Positions 34,266 to 47,700 of a stretch of DNA of 64,000 nucleotides are shown one piece after another (position 1 is the first letter of the stretch; each line of letters opens with the position of its first letter). Position numbers and translations under genes: made by a program. The notes beneath the pieces were generated by a model. It was not told where the DNA came from. It saw nothing but the letters and a program-made list of their open reading frames with translations, and searched no databases. Source of the stretch: Albula goreensis (Eukaryota; Chordata; Actinopteri; Albuliformes; Albulidae); assembly GCA_022829145.1 (NCBI GenBank), contig CM040743.1:8504646-8568645 (forward strand). The letters run 5' to 3'.

Positions 34266-36039
34266 AACGCCGAGGATGTTGATCACACCGCACTGTTATT
34301 AGTGTGTTATGTTTTAACTACAGTGAAAGTGAAAACTCAAAATTTTTGCTTTAGTGCTGCGCACCAGTGTTATGTTAACATTTTTAAAAATAAAACTGTG
34401 CAAGAAATTATTTTGAAAAATTAAATAAATGTCAGCACATTTTGTATCACACACAAACCAATGTATTTTCCAGGGTTGCATTGGCCATATTACAATAGCT
34501 CTGTAGGCAGATGTTAAAGGGTCTCCAACCAATACGTTGTTGCTACTCATTTTATAACAAAGATTGGTTAAAGTTCAATGACAAATACATTTCTCAGCAT
34601 CCACTTCATTATCCTCATTTCACTCCATCGATGAGTCACTGCCCCCATGAAATTCCTCTCCCCCACTCACAGCCATCAAATGGATCTTCACAAAGTGACC
34701 TACATTACTGATATTACAGAGGCACAAATGTGATATTAAGATGCCATAAAATGCACTGGGTGAATTGTAAGTGAATTCACCATTTTACATACATTGTTAC
34801 ATTATTATTTATCCATTAGAAAAGTGAAGGTATAGTACAGGACAGGTACAGTATGTCATTTTTGCTTAAAAATGAACAGATTTCACCGAATCCCTAATGA
34901 AACTTGGCATTACATCATGTTCATGGTTTGGAAGGCACTTTTCTGGTGTATCAGAGGGGTACTTAACTGACAGATCCCAGTGTTTTTTTCCCTTTACATT
35001 TAATCAATATAAATTTACTCAGTATAAAGCATCTACACTATGCATAGATCTGTGACCCTATGATGTCATATTTTACACATGTAAAATGTGTGTATCAGTG
35101 AGATGACTACTGATTTTTTTGGGGGTCCTGTGGTGGGTGTTGGATGAAAGTATCCAAAGCTAACAATTTTGTTGAGGCGGGCTAGTGTCCACAGTCAGTC
35201 AGGCAGGACATTTTAGGGAGTGTTGAGAAGGTTTTGAAAACCCTGGAAGCATGATTAGCAGTTGTGCCATATCAATGGTCAGAGGCAGTTGAAAGGTACT
35301 GCTACCATCACAGTTTTCCATTCAGTACTTGCATACACAAGTTAGTCAGCCCACTTTAATTTATGTCCAAGATTGGATATATTTGTCAAGACATGTCTGA
35401 CAGAAATGTGGGAGTTCTTTTTACTTGCAAGCACTCACCTCTAGAATGGACCGAGGGACAGCACACACCTGGAAATCAATTAACATCACTCTTCCACTGA
35501 TTACAAGTTATTAATATTTGAAAAGGGGAGGAAATTACAATGAAGTATAATCGTTCAGACCACAGATGTTCAAGAGCAAAATATAGGGGTCCCGCTAAGT
35601 TTTTATGTTTAAGCTGGTCCATGCCACAGAGAAAAAGTTGATAAATGAGTGATTTATTTCCTAGAAGAGACCACTTTACTCAAGAAGTGTGAGTAATAGA
35701 ATTAAATTATTTTCTCATTTTTTCAACCTGTATGCTCTGGTGAAATAAAGGATACACATGAGATCCTAGGGGAAATGAGTAAACTTGTTTTATGTCTGAG
35801 ATAGTTTTAAATATGAGAAGAGTGTGCTTGGAGCAAACTGAAGGAATTACAGATCAGTGTGTAAAACATATTCTTGATCTCATGTGAGGTTTTCCCCGGA
35901 AATATCCGTGATGTGAAACCCCACGTTTTGCTCGATACAGTACATTTAGCCCCACCCCAGACCGGAGGGGAATTCAGTACACAGTGTGCTGTTTTCGTCA
36001 GGAGAAAACAGTGGTACATGTACATATACTTTTCTGCGT

Positions 36040-36400
36040 TTTTTGGGGGGATATTTTGTCTGCTGATTGGTCGTCATGGCTGTCTCGGGCTTGTCTGGGC
36101 ACACAGGTCGAGCCCACGCCCCGCCTCTGACTCCCCCTCCTTTCCATGGCAGTAGCTGTGCACTCGCTTCATGTTTTCAAGCCATGCGGTGTCCACGCGC
36201 CGTTCCTGTGCGCTGATTGGCTAACAGCTACACAAACAACGCAAGTCAGCCAATGGGAGAAGTGTGCACGCGGTGAGCCATGCTGTGCATCCCTCGTCCA
36301 CATGCTCGGCTGAAACTGATCAACAAGCGAGATGAATCACTGGTCGAGCCAGCCGTATATATACTGAGACTTCCCCTTTGTGCCGTCAGCGTCAAAAGTT
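36040..36400 (+). promoter_or_regulatory. txnip: txnip promoter: CCAAT boxes, ChoRE-like element, TATA box
   Basis: A TATATATA box at 36356-36363 puts the start site near 36,385-36,395. Upstream lie an inverted CCAAT box (GATTGG) at 36215-36220, a direct one (CCAAT) at 36250-36254, and a further GATTGG at 36065. CACGCG at 36267-36272 is followed after 5 bp by CCATGC (36278-36283), resembling the two half-sites spaced by 5 bp of a carbohydrate response element. Another CACGCG lies at 36194. In mammals TXNIP transcription needs MondoA or ChREBP with Mlx on such an element, helped by NF-Y on CCAAT boxes. ACAAACAAC near 36232 is FOXO-like. Occupancy is inferred. Confidence 0.75.
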
Positions 36401-36611
36401 GTTGGTGAGGATAGATGATTGTGGATACACACTAATAGTACAGCAAGCATTTGCTCTGCTCTATAGTCGAAGGTAACAGAAAGTCAAATGTGCTAGAACA
36501 TTGACATTTAACTGCAAAACGTCCTTTCGTGACATCAGGTGTTAGCTTTTTGGCTTCAGCTTAACCCAGTTAATATTTTCTTTGACTTGGATACTTAAAC
36601 ACACCGCAATC

Positions 36612-39141
36612 ATGGTTGCTATGACAAAGAAAGTGAAGACATTCGAGATTATTTTCAGCGATCCTAGCAAGGAGTACTACTCCAGTGGAGATAAAGTAGC
36701 CGGGAGGATCGTGGTGGAAGTGAACGAGGTTACCAGGGTTTCTGCAATGAAAGTGGTCGGAGTTGGTTGCGCCAAAGTGGAGTATGCTAAAGGGAAACAG
36801 CGTTGCCGCGAGGAAATGGAATACCTTAAATACGAAGAAACCCTCCGACTGGATGACCAGCCTGCTGGTAAGTCTTCAAAGATGTTTTAGTGGAGGTACC
36901 AGAGTTAGGACTGTACTTAGCCCTTAGTTAATTGTACGTATCCGTGGCTGAACGAGTCAGTTGTCAGGCTTAGATGTACGAAGATCTATAGGGTGAATTC
37001 GGTGCGAATGATATATCACTTATGTCTTGCAATGCAATGTAATGGTTGTCGCAAAATAAGCAGCGAATGGAAATGCATGTCTCTCTAGGGTACTACGTCC
37101 ACTGTAAGTGGATGCTGTGTTGAACAGGAAGTTCAAGAACAACATGAACATGTAGAGTCTATAGCGCAGAGTCAGTTGATACGGATGCATCAGTGGTGTT
37201 TGTGTGCAGAGGATGCACTTGTGTGTTAAAACATTGGCTCTGTTCCCACCTATTACAGCTCAACGATAATAGACTAGTTAGATATGGAGCATACATCATA
37301 TTTCTTGAAGCACAAGGCACATGCATTGAATTGGAAATGTAAACCCCTCTTTCTCTTTCAATGAACAGACACAGATGGGTCAGTGATCCTGAGACCTGGC
37401 AACACATACGAATACACCTTTGGCTTTGAGCTGCCACAGCAAGGGTGAGTATCTCTTCGTCTCATCTGTACCTGATGTGAATGGAATTGAAGACAACATT
37501 GTTTTGTTATAAACATGTGACTAATTGGAAATGTCTCTTCCTCTGGTGCGATAACAGGCAGCTGGTATCCTCCTACAAGGGCAAGTTTGGCTATGTTCAG
37601 TACTATGTGAAGGCCTCCCTGGAAAGGCCTGCCCATCCAGTGATGGAGTGCAAGAAGACCTTTGAGGTGGAGGAGCCCCTGGACGTGAACACCCCAGACC
37701 TCATGGTGAGACTTGGTGACAGCACTGCGCATGCTTGCTTGTTTCTGATAGCGTTATCGGGATTTAGCCCTGCAGCTGTCCTCAGCTACTTGAGCCACAT
37801 CCTGCTCAACTTGAGTATTCCTTGCACAGCTCACAGGGGATAAAGAGTGGCGAGGGAGGATTTAAATGATAGAAGTCTAGGCCAGAGGGCCAAATAAGTC
37901 ACCCCAGCAGTGTCTATCAAATGAAGGAAAGATGTATGAGGCCAATTGAACAATTTATTGGCATACATTGGTATTGTTGTTCAATCCTGTTGATTCTGGT
38001 TAATGATGTGCATTCTCTGTCTCTGCAGTCTCCTGCCGCAGGAATGAAGGAGAAGAAGGTGACCTGCATGTTCATCCCTGATGGCCAGGTGTCCCTGAAC
38101 GCCAAGATTGACCGCAAGGGTTTCTGCGAGGGCGAGGAGATCTGCATCGATGCCAAGTTTGAGAACACCTGCTCCCGCATCGTGGTGCCCAAGGCAGCCA
38201 TCGTAGCCAAGCACACCTACCAGGCCAACGGACGCACCAAGGTTTTCCGCCAGAAGCTTTCCTCCGTGCGCGGAAACCACATCATCTCCGGCATGGGTGA
38301 TGTCTGGCAGGGGAAGACCATCCGTGTGCCCAAGATCAAGCCCTCCATCCTGGGCTGCAACATCATCCGCGTTGAGTACGCCCTCATGGTGAGTACAACT
38401 TCCATGAACCTGCTGTGATGTAGTTCAAACCCCCTCTTAAACAGGAGGTTATACTTCATTAGTATATATAATATGAGAATGGTCTTTTTAACATTCCTCC
38501 CTCTGTGCTCGTCTTAGATCTACATGCACATCCCTGGCAGTGACAAACTGATCCTGAGCTGCCCCTGGTCATCGGCAAGGGCGGCCTCAGCAGCCGGACC
38601 AACAGCATGAGCAGCCAGGATGGCAGCCAGGCCTCCAACAGCTGGGTGTCCCTGCGCATGCCCTCCGCCCCGCCCAGCTACTGCGACATCACCCGCGACT
38701 GCAGGCTGGACACGCCCTTCACGCCACTGCTGGACGACTACGATGGCGGCGACAGCCCCATATTCATGCATTCCCCTACCCCTGCATCGCCTGTGTTCCA
38801 GTTCCCACCCCCTGCGTACACTGAGGTGAGAGACTTGTCCTTAAGAGTGTGAAATGATATATATGTAGGTTAGTAGTGAGTTGGTGTCATGCCAGAAACC
38901 ATTCTGTTTCCATCTTAACCTATTTATACAGTGGGCATCTAGTAGTGATGAGAGTGGTGTAGTAAACCCCAATCACACCCCCCACTTATAAATAAATGAG
39001 TCAGCCTATATTGATGTCAGTGACAGTGATTGTATCAGGGTTTGCCTGTTGGATTTCCTAACTTAATGTGAATTTCCGTCCTTGTCTCTCCAGGTTGATG
39101 AGGAGCTGAATGGCAACACCCGCATGCTGCAAGTTTGTTGA
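36612..39141 (+). CDS. txnip: thioredoxin-interacting protein (alpha-arrestin, 6 coding exons)
   Basis: Alpha-arrestin adaptor that in vertebrates restrains glucose uptake and binds thioredoxin. Coding exons are 36612-36867, 37369-37444, 37558-37705, 38029-38388, 38518-38825 and 39094-39141. All borders are AG/GT and phases close if one missing base in exon 5 is allowed for, giving about 398 residues against 391 in human. The arrestin-N domain spans residues about 10-150 (KTFEIIFSDPSKEYYSSGDK, FGFELPQQ, SYKGKFGYVQYYVKA). Arrestin-C spans about 174-300, with the hallmark IDRKGFCEGEEICI, NTCSRIVVPKAAIVAKHTY and QKLSSVRGNHIISG. The C-tail keeps both PPxY motifs that recruit ITCH-type ubiquitin ligases (PPSY about 332-335, PPAY about 378-381). 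The equivalent of human Cys63 is present (Cys65), but the equivalent of Cys247 is Gly (codon 38296-38298). As printed, exon 5 shifts frame after KLIL and would stop near residue 310. The ATG at 36612 fits the human N-terminus. Confidence 0.97.
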
Positions 39142-40592
39142 GCGGTGGCAGGTTTTCTGGGTCTCTAGCCCATTTCTACTTATGCACTTACGGAGGAAAG
39201 AGGGGGAGTCGGGAGAGCGGCCAGCCACTGAAGAGAGTGAAGAACGTCAGTGAGAAGGAGAAGTGGAAGTGTGGGGGAGGTTGGGGGTGGTGGTAACACG
39301 GTTGATTTGAAGTTTCCAGCCTCCCCCCCCTCCTGAGTGGAAGAGAAGGCAAAGAATTGAGAACGAGGCGAGAATCAAAAAGTCTGAGCTTTTGGCCTAC
39401 GCTGTCAGCCATCTTTCTATCTCGCTACATAAGCTGAACTTTGTTTCCAAGACTGGTGCTCTCTTTGCAGGTTTCGACTCCCACCACAAAGTTTGTGGAA
39501 CTGGGGGTGTGCCTGTTATCTTGTTCAACTCCAAAGCTGCTCCTTCTAAGACTCTAGTTCTGGTCTCAAGTACATCCCAAGTTCTGTAGGGCCAACTATG
39601 ATCCTAGGGGTGGTGTGTATGTTCAGTTGACCACGCATGTTAGACACTCCATGTGAGCGTTTGGGGTCCAGCACTTATCTCCAAGCCCCAGGCTCCCTGT
39701 CAACAGGTTGTTTTCTTGGTCTTTCCGTCCATTCTAGGGTTTAGCCATTCCATCCAATATCCTTTATTTCAATGGGATAGGGGAAATCGTGGGAACCATT
39801 TTTTTGTCTTTCATTGATTCCTTTCATGAAAGCAGCCTGTTAACGGGACTTCATTTATACGGAAAGAAGCTATAACACGTATTTTGGTTGTGCAAGAGTA
39901 TTTCTGCATGCATTTTGTTTCTTCATGTCGAAATTATCAATGAGGGTTGATCATGCAGATTCAGTATAAATAATGTAAGAATTGTTCCTTTAAGAATGCA
40001 CTTTCTACTGATGCAAATTGCTGTGTAACTGCCTACAGGAATTATTCTGTGTTTGTTTTTTGTTTGTTTTTTTTTTGAGTCTAGTCTTCCGAGATGTAAA
40101 CCCGGTTTCTGGTATGTTGGAGCATCCATCTTAGGCTTCAGCCCAAGACCACTGTGTATTTTAAGCTTAAAATTGTCTATCTACAAGGGCTATTGATTTG
40201 TAAAATGGAAGCCTACTGAAGGCCTATGCTAGCCAAAATGGTGTGCCAAACCAGGGACAAGTTGGGTTCAATGCTTCTGATGTATTCTTGGGGAAACCAG
40301 GAAATGCACCTTACATGGTTACTGTTATTCTGTACCATCACTATTGTAATTATTGATGTGAGGTTTTCCCCTCATGACTGCATTTCATTATTCAGACGCC
40401 TAAAATGGGGTCCAGAAAGTTTGTGTTTTTTTTTTTTTTTTTGGTTTTGCTGTTTTTGAGATGAATCGAGAGAATAAGCAGTATGCAATTCAGCCTCTAT
40501 ATTTTGTACTTGTATTAAATGAAAAGTATTTTGTATGAGACCCTATGGGTTAGTTTTCTATAAGACAAATAAAATATTTAAAGTTACCTTTC
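39142..40592 (+). other. txnip: txnip 3'UTR
   Basis: About 1.45 kb without coding potential, ending at the poly(A) signal AATAAA at 40568-40573, followed by a T-rich stretch and TGTGTCC. ATTTA-type words occur, for example near 40,576. The long 3'UTR and the signal place the mRNA end near 40.59 kb. Confidence 0.75.
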
Positions 40593-42473
40593 TGTGTCCT
40601 GACTTTCTGTGACTTATTCAGTCTCTCTGTTTGAAAGTGTTTGGGTGATGTGCCACATCCTAAAGGGTAAAGGTCCAAGTGCAATGCTTGGATCGATTTT
40701 TAAGGCCAGCAATTAAGCCAAACCAACTAGCAATTACTGTGTATAGAAGTGGTCCCAGGAGGGGATAGCAGCATTTTCATGAAGTTACACTCTGGCGCAC
40801 AGGGATAATTTACACTGAATACTGGTTTGTTGGTTTGTGGCTGTCTTGAAATTGACATTAGGGATGATTTTTCTGTACATTTATATTAGGGTGGGCAGAT
40901 TAGTGCTCTGGGGCATCCAGTGTGTATGCATGTTTTGGTTTCTACCAATTATCCGGGTCCAATTAGCCTAGCTGATCCGATTTACTTGTGGGCCATGAGG
41001 AAAACCCCATTTAATATGTGGACATGAGAGCTGTCTTTGGCTGTCATCCGTTGGCGTAAGAAGTTTAGGTAAAATGCTGGATCACATAATTGATTGGAAT
41101 TTTGAATAATTGAATAATTGGAGGCAGGCATGGAAATCAGAAACAGATCTGGCCCACGTTGTCCACCTCTGGTTTCCACTTGAGTGGGGATGTTCCTCGA
41201 CTCGCTGGAAAAAGAGGTCCATTTCACGGCGGAAGCTGTAATGGAGTGAATGTACTATATGGTGATAGATTTCATTTACACCGCTTTGCTGGAGGGTGGA
41301 GTAACCTTTGTTTATCCTTATGCAACCTCTGGAGGTTGTGTGGAATGTGACATCCTGGATATATGTCCTTCTAATCAGTTTGCACTACAAACAATCATCT
41401 CACAAGATGTCTAGGAGGCAAAGTCAGATATTTTCGGTGACTGTCACCAATGTAAAGGAGTCCTGAATTGGATATTTTCTGTTTGTTACATCACCCCTAT
41501 GCCCAGTGGTTGATGCTGATGGGAGCTAGTCTGGTGCCTTTTGTAACCTCAGCTGTGCAGTGATTCATGAACCAACAGTTTACTCGAGTGAAGTATTATC
41601 TTTTCAGGACTGTAGGTGTGAATTGGTAGATTGTATTTTGACATTCCAACTTTCCCCCAAAACGTGTGGCGCAATGGAATACATAATGGTCATTCATTTT
41701 ACATGTGAGTAAATTAAGAGGCGCTAAGTCTTAATGGAAACATATTGAATGTGTTGAGTGAATGATCATTGGCTATCAGAATTGTGATTTGGTCATACCT
41801 AACTTCAGTCCCTGATAGATATTGGGAATGTTCAAGCTTACAGCTTTTGCCAAATAAAACTTAATTTTTATTTTGACATCTTTGTATGGCATTCCCAGTG
41901 ATGTGCCTGAAGGGTTATGGCTTTCACCAGCTACATTTTCACCATTCCATTCCATTTCCATTCCATCAGAATTCTTTTGCTCCTGTTCCAATATAAAAGG
42001 ACATTGAACTGAAGGTTTGCTGAGTTGAATAAACATTCAACAAATTTATAACTGCTTCAGTTTCAGCTTCAAATGTGTATTTCTTTCTGATGTCATCTTA
42101 AACTCTTGACATGCAGTCTTGTAAAAAAAAGGTTTATTCATACCTAGCACCCTTAATTGTTCTTCATTCAGTACCCTGGGGAATCCTTTGTGCTTTGTAA
42201 AAGCTGACATCACTTAACTCTGTCTTTGCATAACCTTCAGAGTAAGGTTCTATGTAGAACCCTTTGGATATTTATATATCTAAGAAGAATAAGAACCTTC
42301 AAAGACCTTTTTTCTAAATGAGCGCATGTCAAGTTCTTGATACAAAATATATGCAAAAGGTAACCCAAGCACAGGCAGAAAAAAAATTGTTTACTCTGCA
42401 CCAGAGAGTATGAGCTGGAGGTAGTACAAATATGATGAAAACAATGGTGGGTTCCATTAGGTTATTATTGCAG

Positions 42474-42734
<261 letters not shown>

Positions 42735-44624
42735 GTTTCTCTCTCTTAAGGTAAGGTGGTACATGCCCAGCACTAATGATGTGGGACAGTCTGGCAGCTC
42801 CTTCACCAGTTCAGAAGCCACTGTGCTCTTGAAAGAAAAGTTTAAACCAACGCAGTTTTGCCCTGAGGAGAGGATTACATTGTGGTGTTCAGCTGAGCAA
42901 ATAAACAAGAATGACATGAAATAGGTTGGGTTTTGTCTTCAAAACAGATTGGATAAAAATGTAGAGGATGAGCAGTATCAGAGGTTTTGATAATCTATGA
43001 GAACAATGTGAATGTTGGTACGCTTCCAGATCTGACGACCTAAACCTTTTTGAAAAGACTCACATCTGTTTTGTTACTGTTCAAAACAATCACAAGGGCC
43101 TGCTTGGTATGGGTAAGACAGAAAACATAACCAATATAGAACGCAGATGCAATGCACACACAACAAAGTGGGTCACTTACATTCAAAACATTTATGTGAT
43201 AAGGACTGCAAGTAAGCACAGCTTGGGCACAACATGTATTGTTGTGCTCAACCATTTTAATTCAGCTGTCCAATAGCAAAGGTCATGTGAGTCACTTTCT
43301 TATCGGCCTTAAAGGTTGAAGCACGTGAGGTTTCATATTGTTTGGGCACAGGGGACACGAGAATTACAGGAAACACAAGAATTATAAGACGGCCATCAAT
43401 CAACATTGATTCATTACAATTTTGTGCAGACATTCTTGAAAAACATTGTGTCGTCAGAGTTTGGGCAAAAAAACCAAGGAGTACTAATCTAACATGGTGC
43501 TGGGCCTGCAGAATAAGCTCAGGTTTGTCAAAAAAAGTATTTATGAAATATCACAGTAAAATGTCAATGTTCTGCTGACCTTTATAAATAACAATGTTTG
43601 ATGACCAGAATAGTTATTTTAATACATCAAGGCTTACAATTGTTCCTGTTGTTTAATGTGTCAAGACTGGTCCTGAGCACCACAACTAAGGTTTTCCTGG
43701 TCACCCCAATGAAATTGCCACATTGCAAACATGCTTGGTATGATGAAACAAAATTGGTCATTTAGATAACTACACATATTTTTACTTTATAATTACACAT
43801 TTTATTAATAAAACATGTACAGCCATTCTTTCAGTTACCCAGTCCTTTCTTTTGCACACACTTGAAGAAGTTTTTCCCTTTGAATTGCTTAAAAGACATA
43901 ACTAGCTCAGCAGGAAAAATGACAGTGTTACGTTTCACTTAATAACCATTCATAAGTATATTTTCAAGGGTATATATTTTGATATTTTCAGCCTTTTATG
44001 TCAAATTTAACAGGCATAAGGGATACGGGAAATTTCTCCTCTGACCAAATTGATTTCAAGCTTTTTATTGGTACCAAAGTAAAAATGTTTTATTTGATTG
44101 ATTTCAGGGCATGGCCCATCTGCATGTTACATGTGTTGGATGAGCTTTTCTCCTTGCCCTTGCAGTGACCCATGTTTGCAGAGTTGTGGGTCTAAACACC
44201 AGTCTGTCAGTGCGTACAGCACATGCTCTCCAGTGGGCCGCGGGACCTTGCACACGTCCTCCCAGGTCCTGCAGGGGAAGCGATAAGGGTGGTTTTGTTT
44301 ATCTCTCCAAGTGTGGACGTGCGGCCCAACCCCCTGGAAATTTATTACTTCTCTTGGCGCGGTTCCTGGTTGACGCTCCATATGCACTCAGCCGTCGAGC
44401 GTGACTGACAGCGCCCCTCTGGAAACTTCCAGAGCACCTGACCAGCAAAGTGATTGTGCAAGTGGCCCTCTCCCCTCTTTGTAGCAGGGGCTCTGTCAGC
44501 AGGTGGTTCCAGAAGGATTAAGCGGCAATAACGTCCTTCTGTGTTTCTTGTTGTTCACCAGTTTAGCTTGTGATAGTGTTGCACAGTGGTTTGAAGGGGG
44601 GGAGTGCTTATCTGTTCCTGTTTA

Positions 44625-44785
44625 CAGCAGTGATCTCAAACTCAGTGCCACAGGTGGTCCCATGCGTGCTGGTTTTCATTTCAGCCAATCAAAGCAGCCG
44701 CAATGAGTTCAACAGTTAAACAATATAGAAGACAATGTAAAAGTTTTCTACTGCATGGAAACCAGCAGGAATAATTTAGCAAATA
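44625..44785. repeat. Interspersed repeat fragment
   Basis: GTGATCTCAAACTCAGTGCC, then GCTGGTTTTCATTTCAGCCAATC and GAGTTCAACAGTTAAAC. This word order (unresolved context, GGTTTTCATTCCAGCCAATC) is common in fish intergenic DNA. The family is not assigned. Confidence 0.45.
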
Positions 44786-47700
44786 ATGGACCCAATTCTG
44801 TAAGTGCAGGGTCAAATGGCATGGGTGTCTGTAGGGCACTGCTGCAAACATTCATAATATCACATTTTACAATATAAACCCTGCCCTGCCCTTTCCAGGG
44901 TCATGTGGCAATCACAATACAAAAGCAAACTTACCTAGGGAACATACCATTACAGCTGGGTTGTTATTGGAGTGTTTTGCTCCTGAGAGATGTTGATTCT
45001 GCTGTAGCACCATTTGTCGCAATGTGTCGTCAGCTTTGATTTGGACAAGCTGTTTGATGCTGATGCTGTTTAGATTTACCCATCAGAGGACAGCAGGACC
45101 ACATGACCAACTTGTCACATGGTGATGTGGTGCCATCCCATAAGCAGTGAAATTACTCAAGTAAAGTTTTTAGCAGCCGAGTGAGTTTATGGGCAGATCC
45201 AAGCTCTTTATCTGTCAATATCAATGTAGTCACTTTAACAATCAAAGGCAGCTAAGGAATTTCATGATTAAAGGTTTCCTTATATGGCTGGCCTTGATTA
45301 AAAATTTGCAATGTGACAGAGTTTGGGCTATTGCAGTTCTCCAGTCTTTTCCAGTTGGTTTTGAAACACAGTGAGGGTAAATATTTTCAAGAGTCTCATA
45401 GGCTGCTTGAAAATGCAAAATGGAAAAGGTTTGCTCTTGCATGCTCTTGGTATGGCTCAAAGTTCACACAATCAAGCTATTGTCAATACTATCCTGATAG
45501 AGACCGAGCAGTACGTACTTATTGGGGAACTAGAAAAGATGGCTTTCAACAGTCCCGTAATGGCAGGAAAAAGGCATCTGTGTTTTATGCGTGTATTTTT
45601 CTGCTTACATATTTTGTTGTTATTCAATACTCTTTTCTCAAATACAAACATTAAGAGGCTTACAAAATAAAACCTGCCTAGCGCTCCAGTTGCCATGGGT
45701 TTGTTTGAGTATTCCTTTCTTGGTTTTGAGATGACGATTGTTGTCACAGTTGTGTCATAAAGGAGACAACAATATCAGCAATGAGGATATACACATTGAG
45801 GAAGCATGGAGTTCCGTTTTTAGTGGGAGTCTTTCTGGGAGTGTGCTACTGATAACTCTTTATGATGGCGATAGTTTATGGTCATGCTCATTACCAGTAC
45901 AACTCCAACATGTTTCACAAGCCCCATCCAGTATCTAAACACATTCAGACATGCTCAACGGACTTTCAATAAACATTTTATTGTGAATATGTACCAATGT
46001 TATTTATTGTCACATTATTTTTAGGGCAATAGACACAAGAGAGACATTAGTATTTTTTTCAACTCAAACACCTCTGTCACATGAATATGAAATTTGTGCC
46101 AAATTGCTTCATTTATTGACCTGTAAATAAACTGAATAAAGTAATGTGCTGCTTTTTAAAATTTATTTTGGGATGTGCTGCTTATTTCTTTTTCTGTAAG
46201 TTATTCACAAAAACCCTTTTGGGGCCAGCACTCCACTTTAAAGCAAGCTTCTCATCTCTAGTGCACAAGATACACCGATGTGACCTTTTTGCCATGATCC
46301 TGTTATCATGCAGATTTTGCCCTGTAAGTAACCACAGGCTGACCACTGAATTCCAGGGAACAGGAAATAGTGGTGATAGATTTGTCTACATGCATTCCCA
46401 TTAGAGTGCACATTTCTTATCCGTTGCTGGCACGGTCTTAGAAGAGAGTTCTAACCAAGGAGTGACTGATCGCTTGCTGGATTTTTACAAAAAGAGGCGG
46501 TAATACTTCCGGCTCTTTGAACTCTGCTTTTTAGGTTTGGAGTTATGACAGTATAAGACTCTTTCTTCAGCAGCCATTTTGTCCCAGGACAGAGGCTGAA
46601 CCGTCATGTATAGCTCAGTGAATGGCTGGACTAGGCTGAAGAATAAGCTTGGTTTGCTCAGAGAGTGCTTTGAAAGACAGTTCTAAGTGGTAAAGCTTTA
46701 ATGCGTTTGAAAGATGTAACTGGTTTAAATGTGTAAAGCTTAATCTTTGCAAAGGTGCTCTGTACTGCCTTATCTTGATTAACATAATTTAGCAAGGCAT
46801 GAATTTACAGTCAATGTAATGTACCACATGCATGTATTAATTTTCTGCGACACAGATGGAAAACTCGCATGTTCGGTTTAAACATTTATTGACAGAAAAG
46901 TCTATTCTTTTTGGCAATAGTTTGCTTTTTAGGCTACTTTCTGCTGAGAAAGCAGAGAAATTACATGATTAAATTAAACTACAGATGGAGATAATATCAG
47001 CAGAAAGCAGGTGGAGTATGGGATGGAGGTAAAAGAAAAAAAAGCTGTAGCATTTGCACAGCGATTGTGTGTATCCTGTAACTGTCATTTAAATACTTTA
47101 AGACTTGGTTGGGCACTCTTATTTTATGCCAAGATGTTCTTGCTGCATGTAAAAATTTTTTTGTTTTTTTGTTTTTCGAACCCATGACTTCCCCGTCCTT
47201 ATGAGCCTGTAGTACATTGCTGGAGCCCTCCCCACTGTGGTCATGCCTGCAGTATATATAGCAGCTCTGGTCACTGAAGGGGGAACATGCTTTCTCAAGG
47301 GGTGCCAGGAAATGTGTGCTACGTACTACTGGCATCAAGCCCATCACTTCCTGCCAAATACTGAACCCCCTGTCTCTTTCCAAACTGTACTATGGTCACA
47401 ACAACAAAGATGTTTGGATGTTTGGAGGAAGCTGGGTCGGGGGTGGAGATGGGGATGGGGCAGTCAGCGGAGGTCAGAGGGGTGGGATTTAGCCTCCGTA
47501 CTGTCATCTTCAGCCAATGGGACTGGTATAGAGGCACAATCACACCCCTATTCCAGACCCCTCGTTTGTGCAGCCTGACTAGATGACCCTTCCCAATGTC
47601 ACTGCACTCATAGACATCCAGTGGGTCACAGTTCCAAGAAGGCTGTTATCTGCTAAAGCAATAAGTTCATCCGCATTTATGAGTCATGGAACATTTCATG

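Larger units (their letters stand above)
28190..36040. other. Intergenic region between thbs3 and txnip
   Basis: About 7.8 kb without a recognised gene. GC-rich islands lie at 29.03-29.52 kb (GGGCA-type repeats), 30.7-31.03 kb (an exon-like open block) and 31.85-32.4 kb (CpG-rich). CTCF-like sites lie at 33.5 and 34.25 kb. The remainder is AT-rich with poly(A) at about 33,973-33,990. The longest open frame, 192 codons at 29192-29770, follows the GC-rich repeat and shows no family signature. Confidence 0.5.

Noticed and set aside
44341-44405. GACGCTCCATATGCACTCAG block resembling the 3' half of module M5
   Set aside because: The expected CCAAT boxes 20 and 53 bp upstream are absent.
44405-44426. 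Minus-strand CTCF-like match that would form a convergent pair around txnip
   Set aside because: TTCCAGAGGGGCGCTGT departs from the core at several central positions, too weak to support a loop claim.
45313-45670. Two overlapping plus-strand frames of about 100-113 codons
   Set aside because: They overlap in different frames over AT-rich DNA, with no family signal or splice sites.
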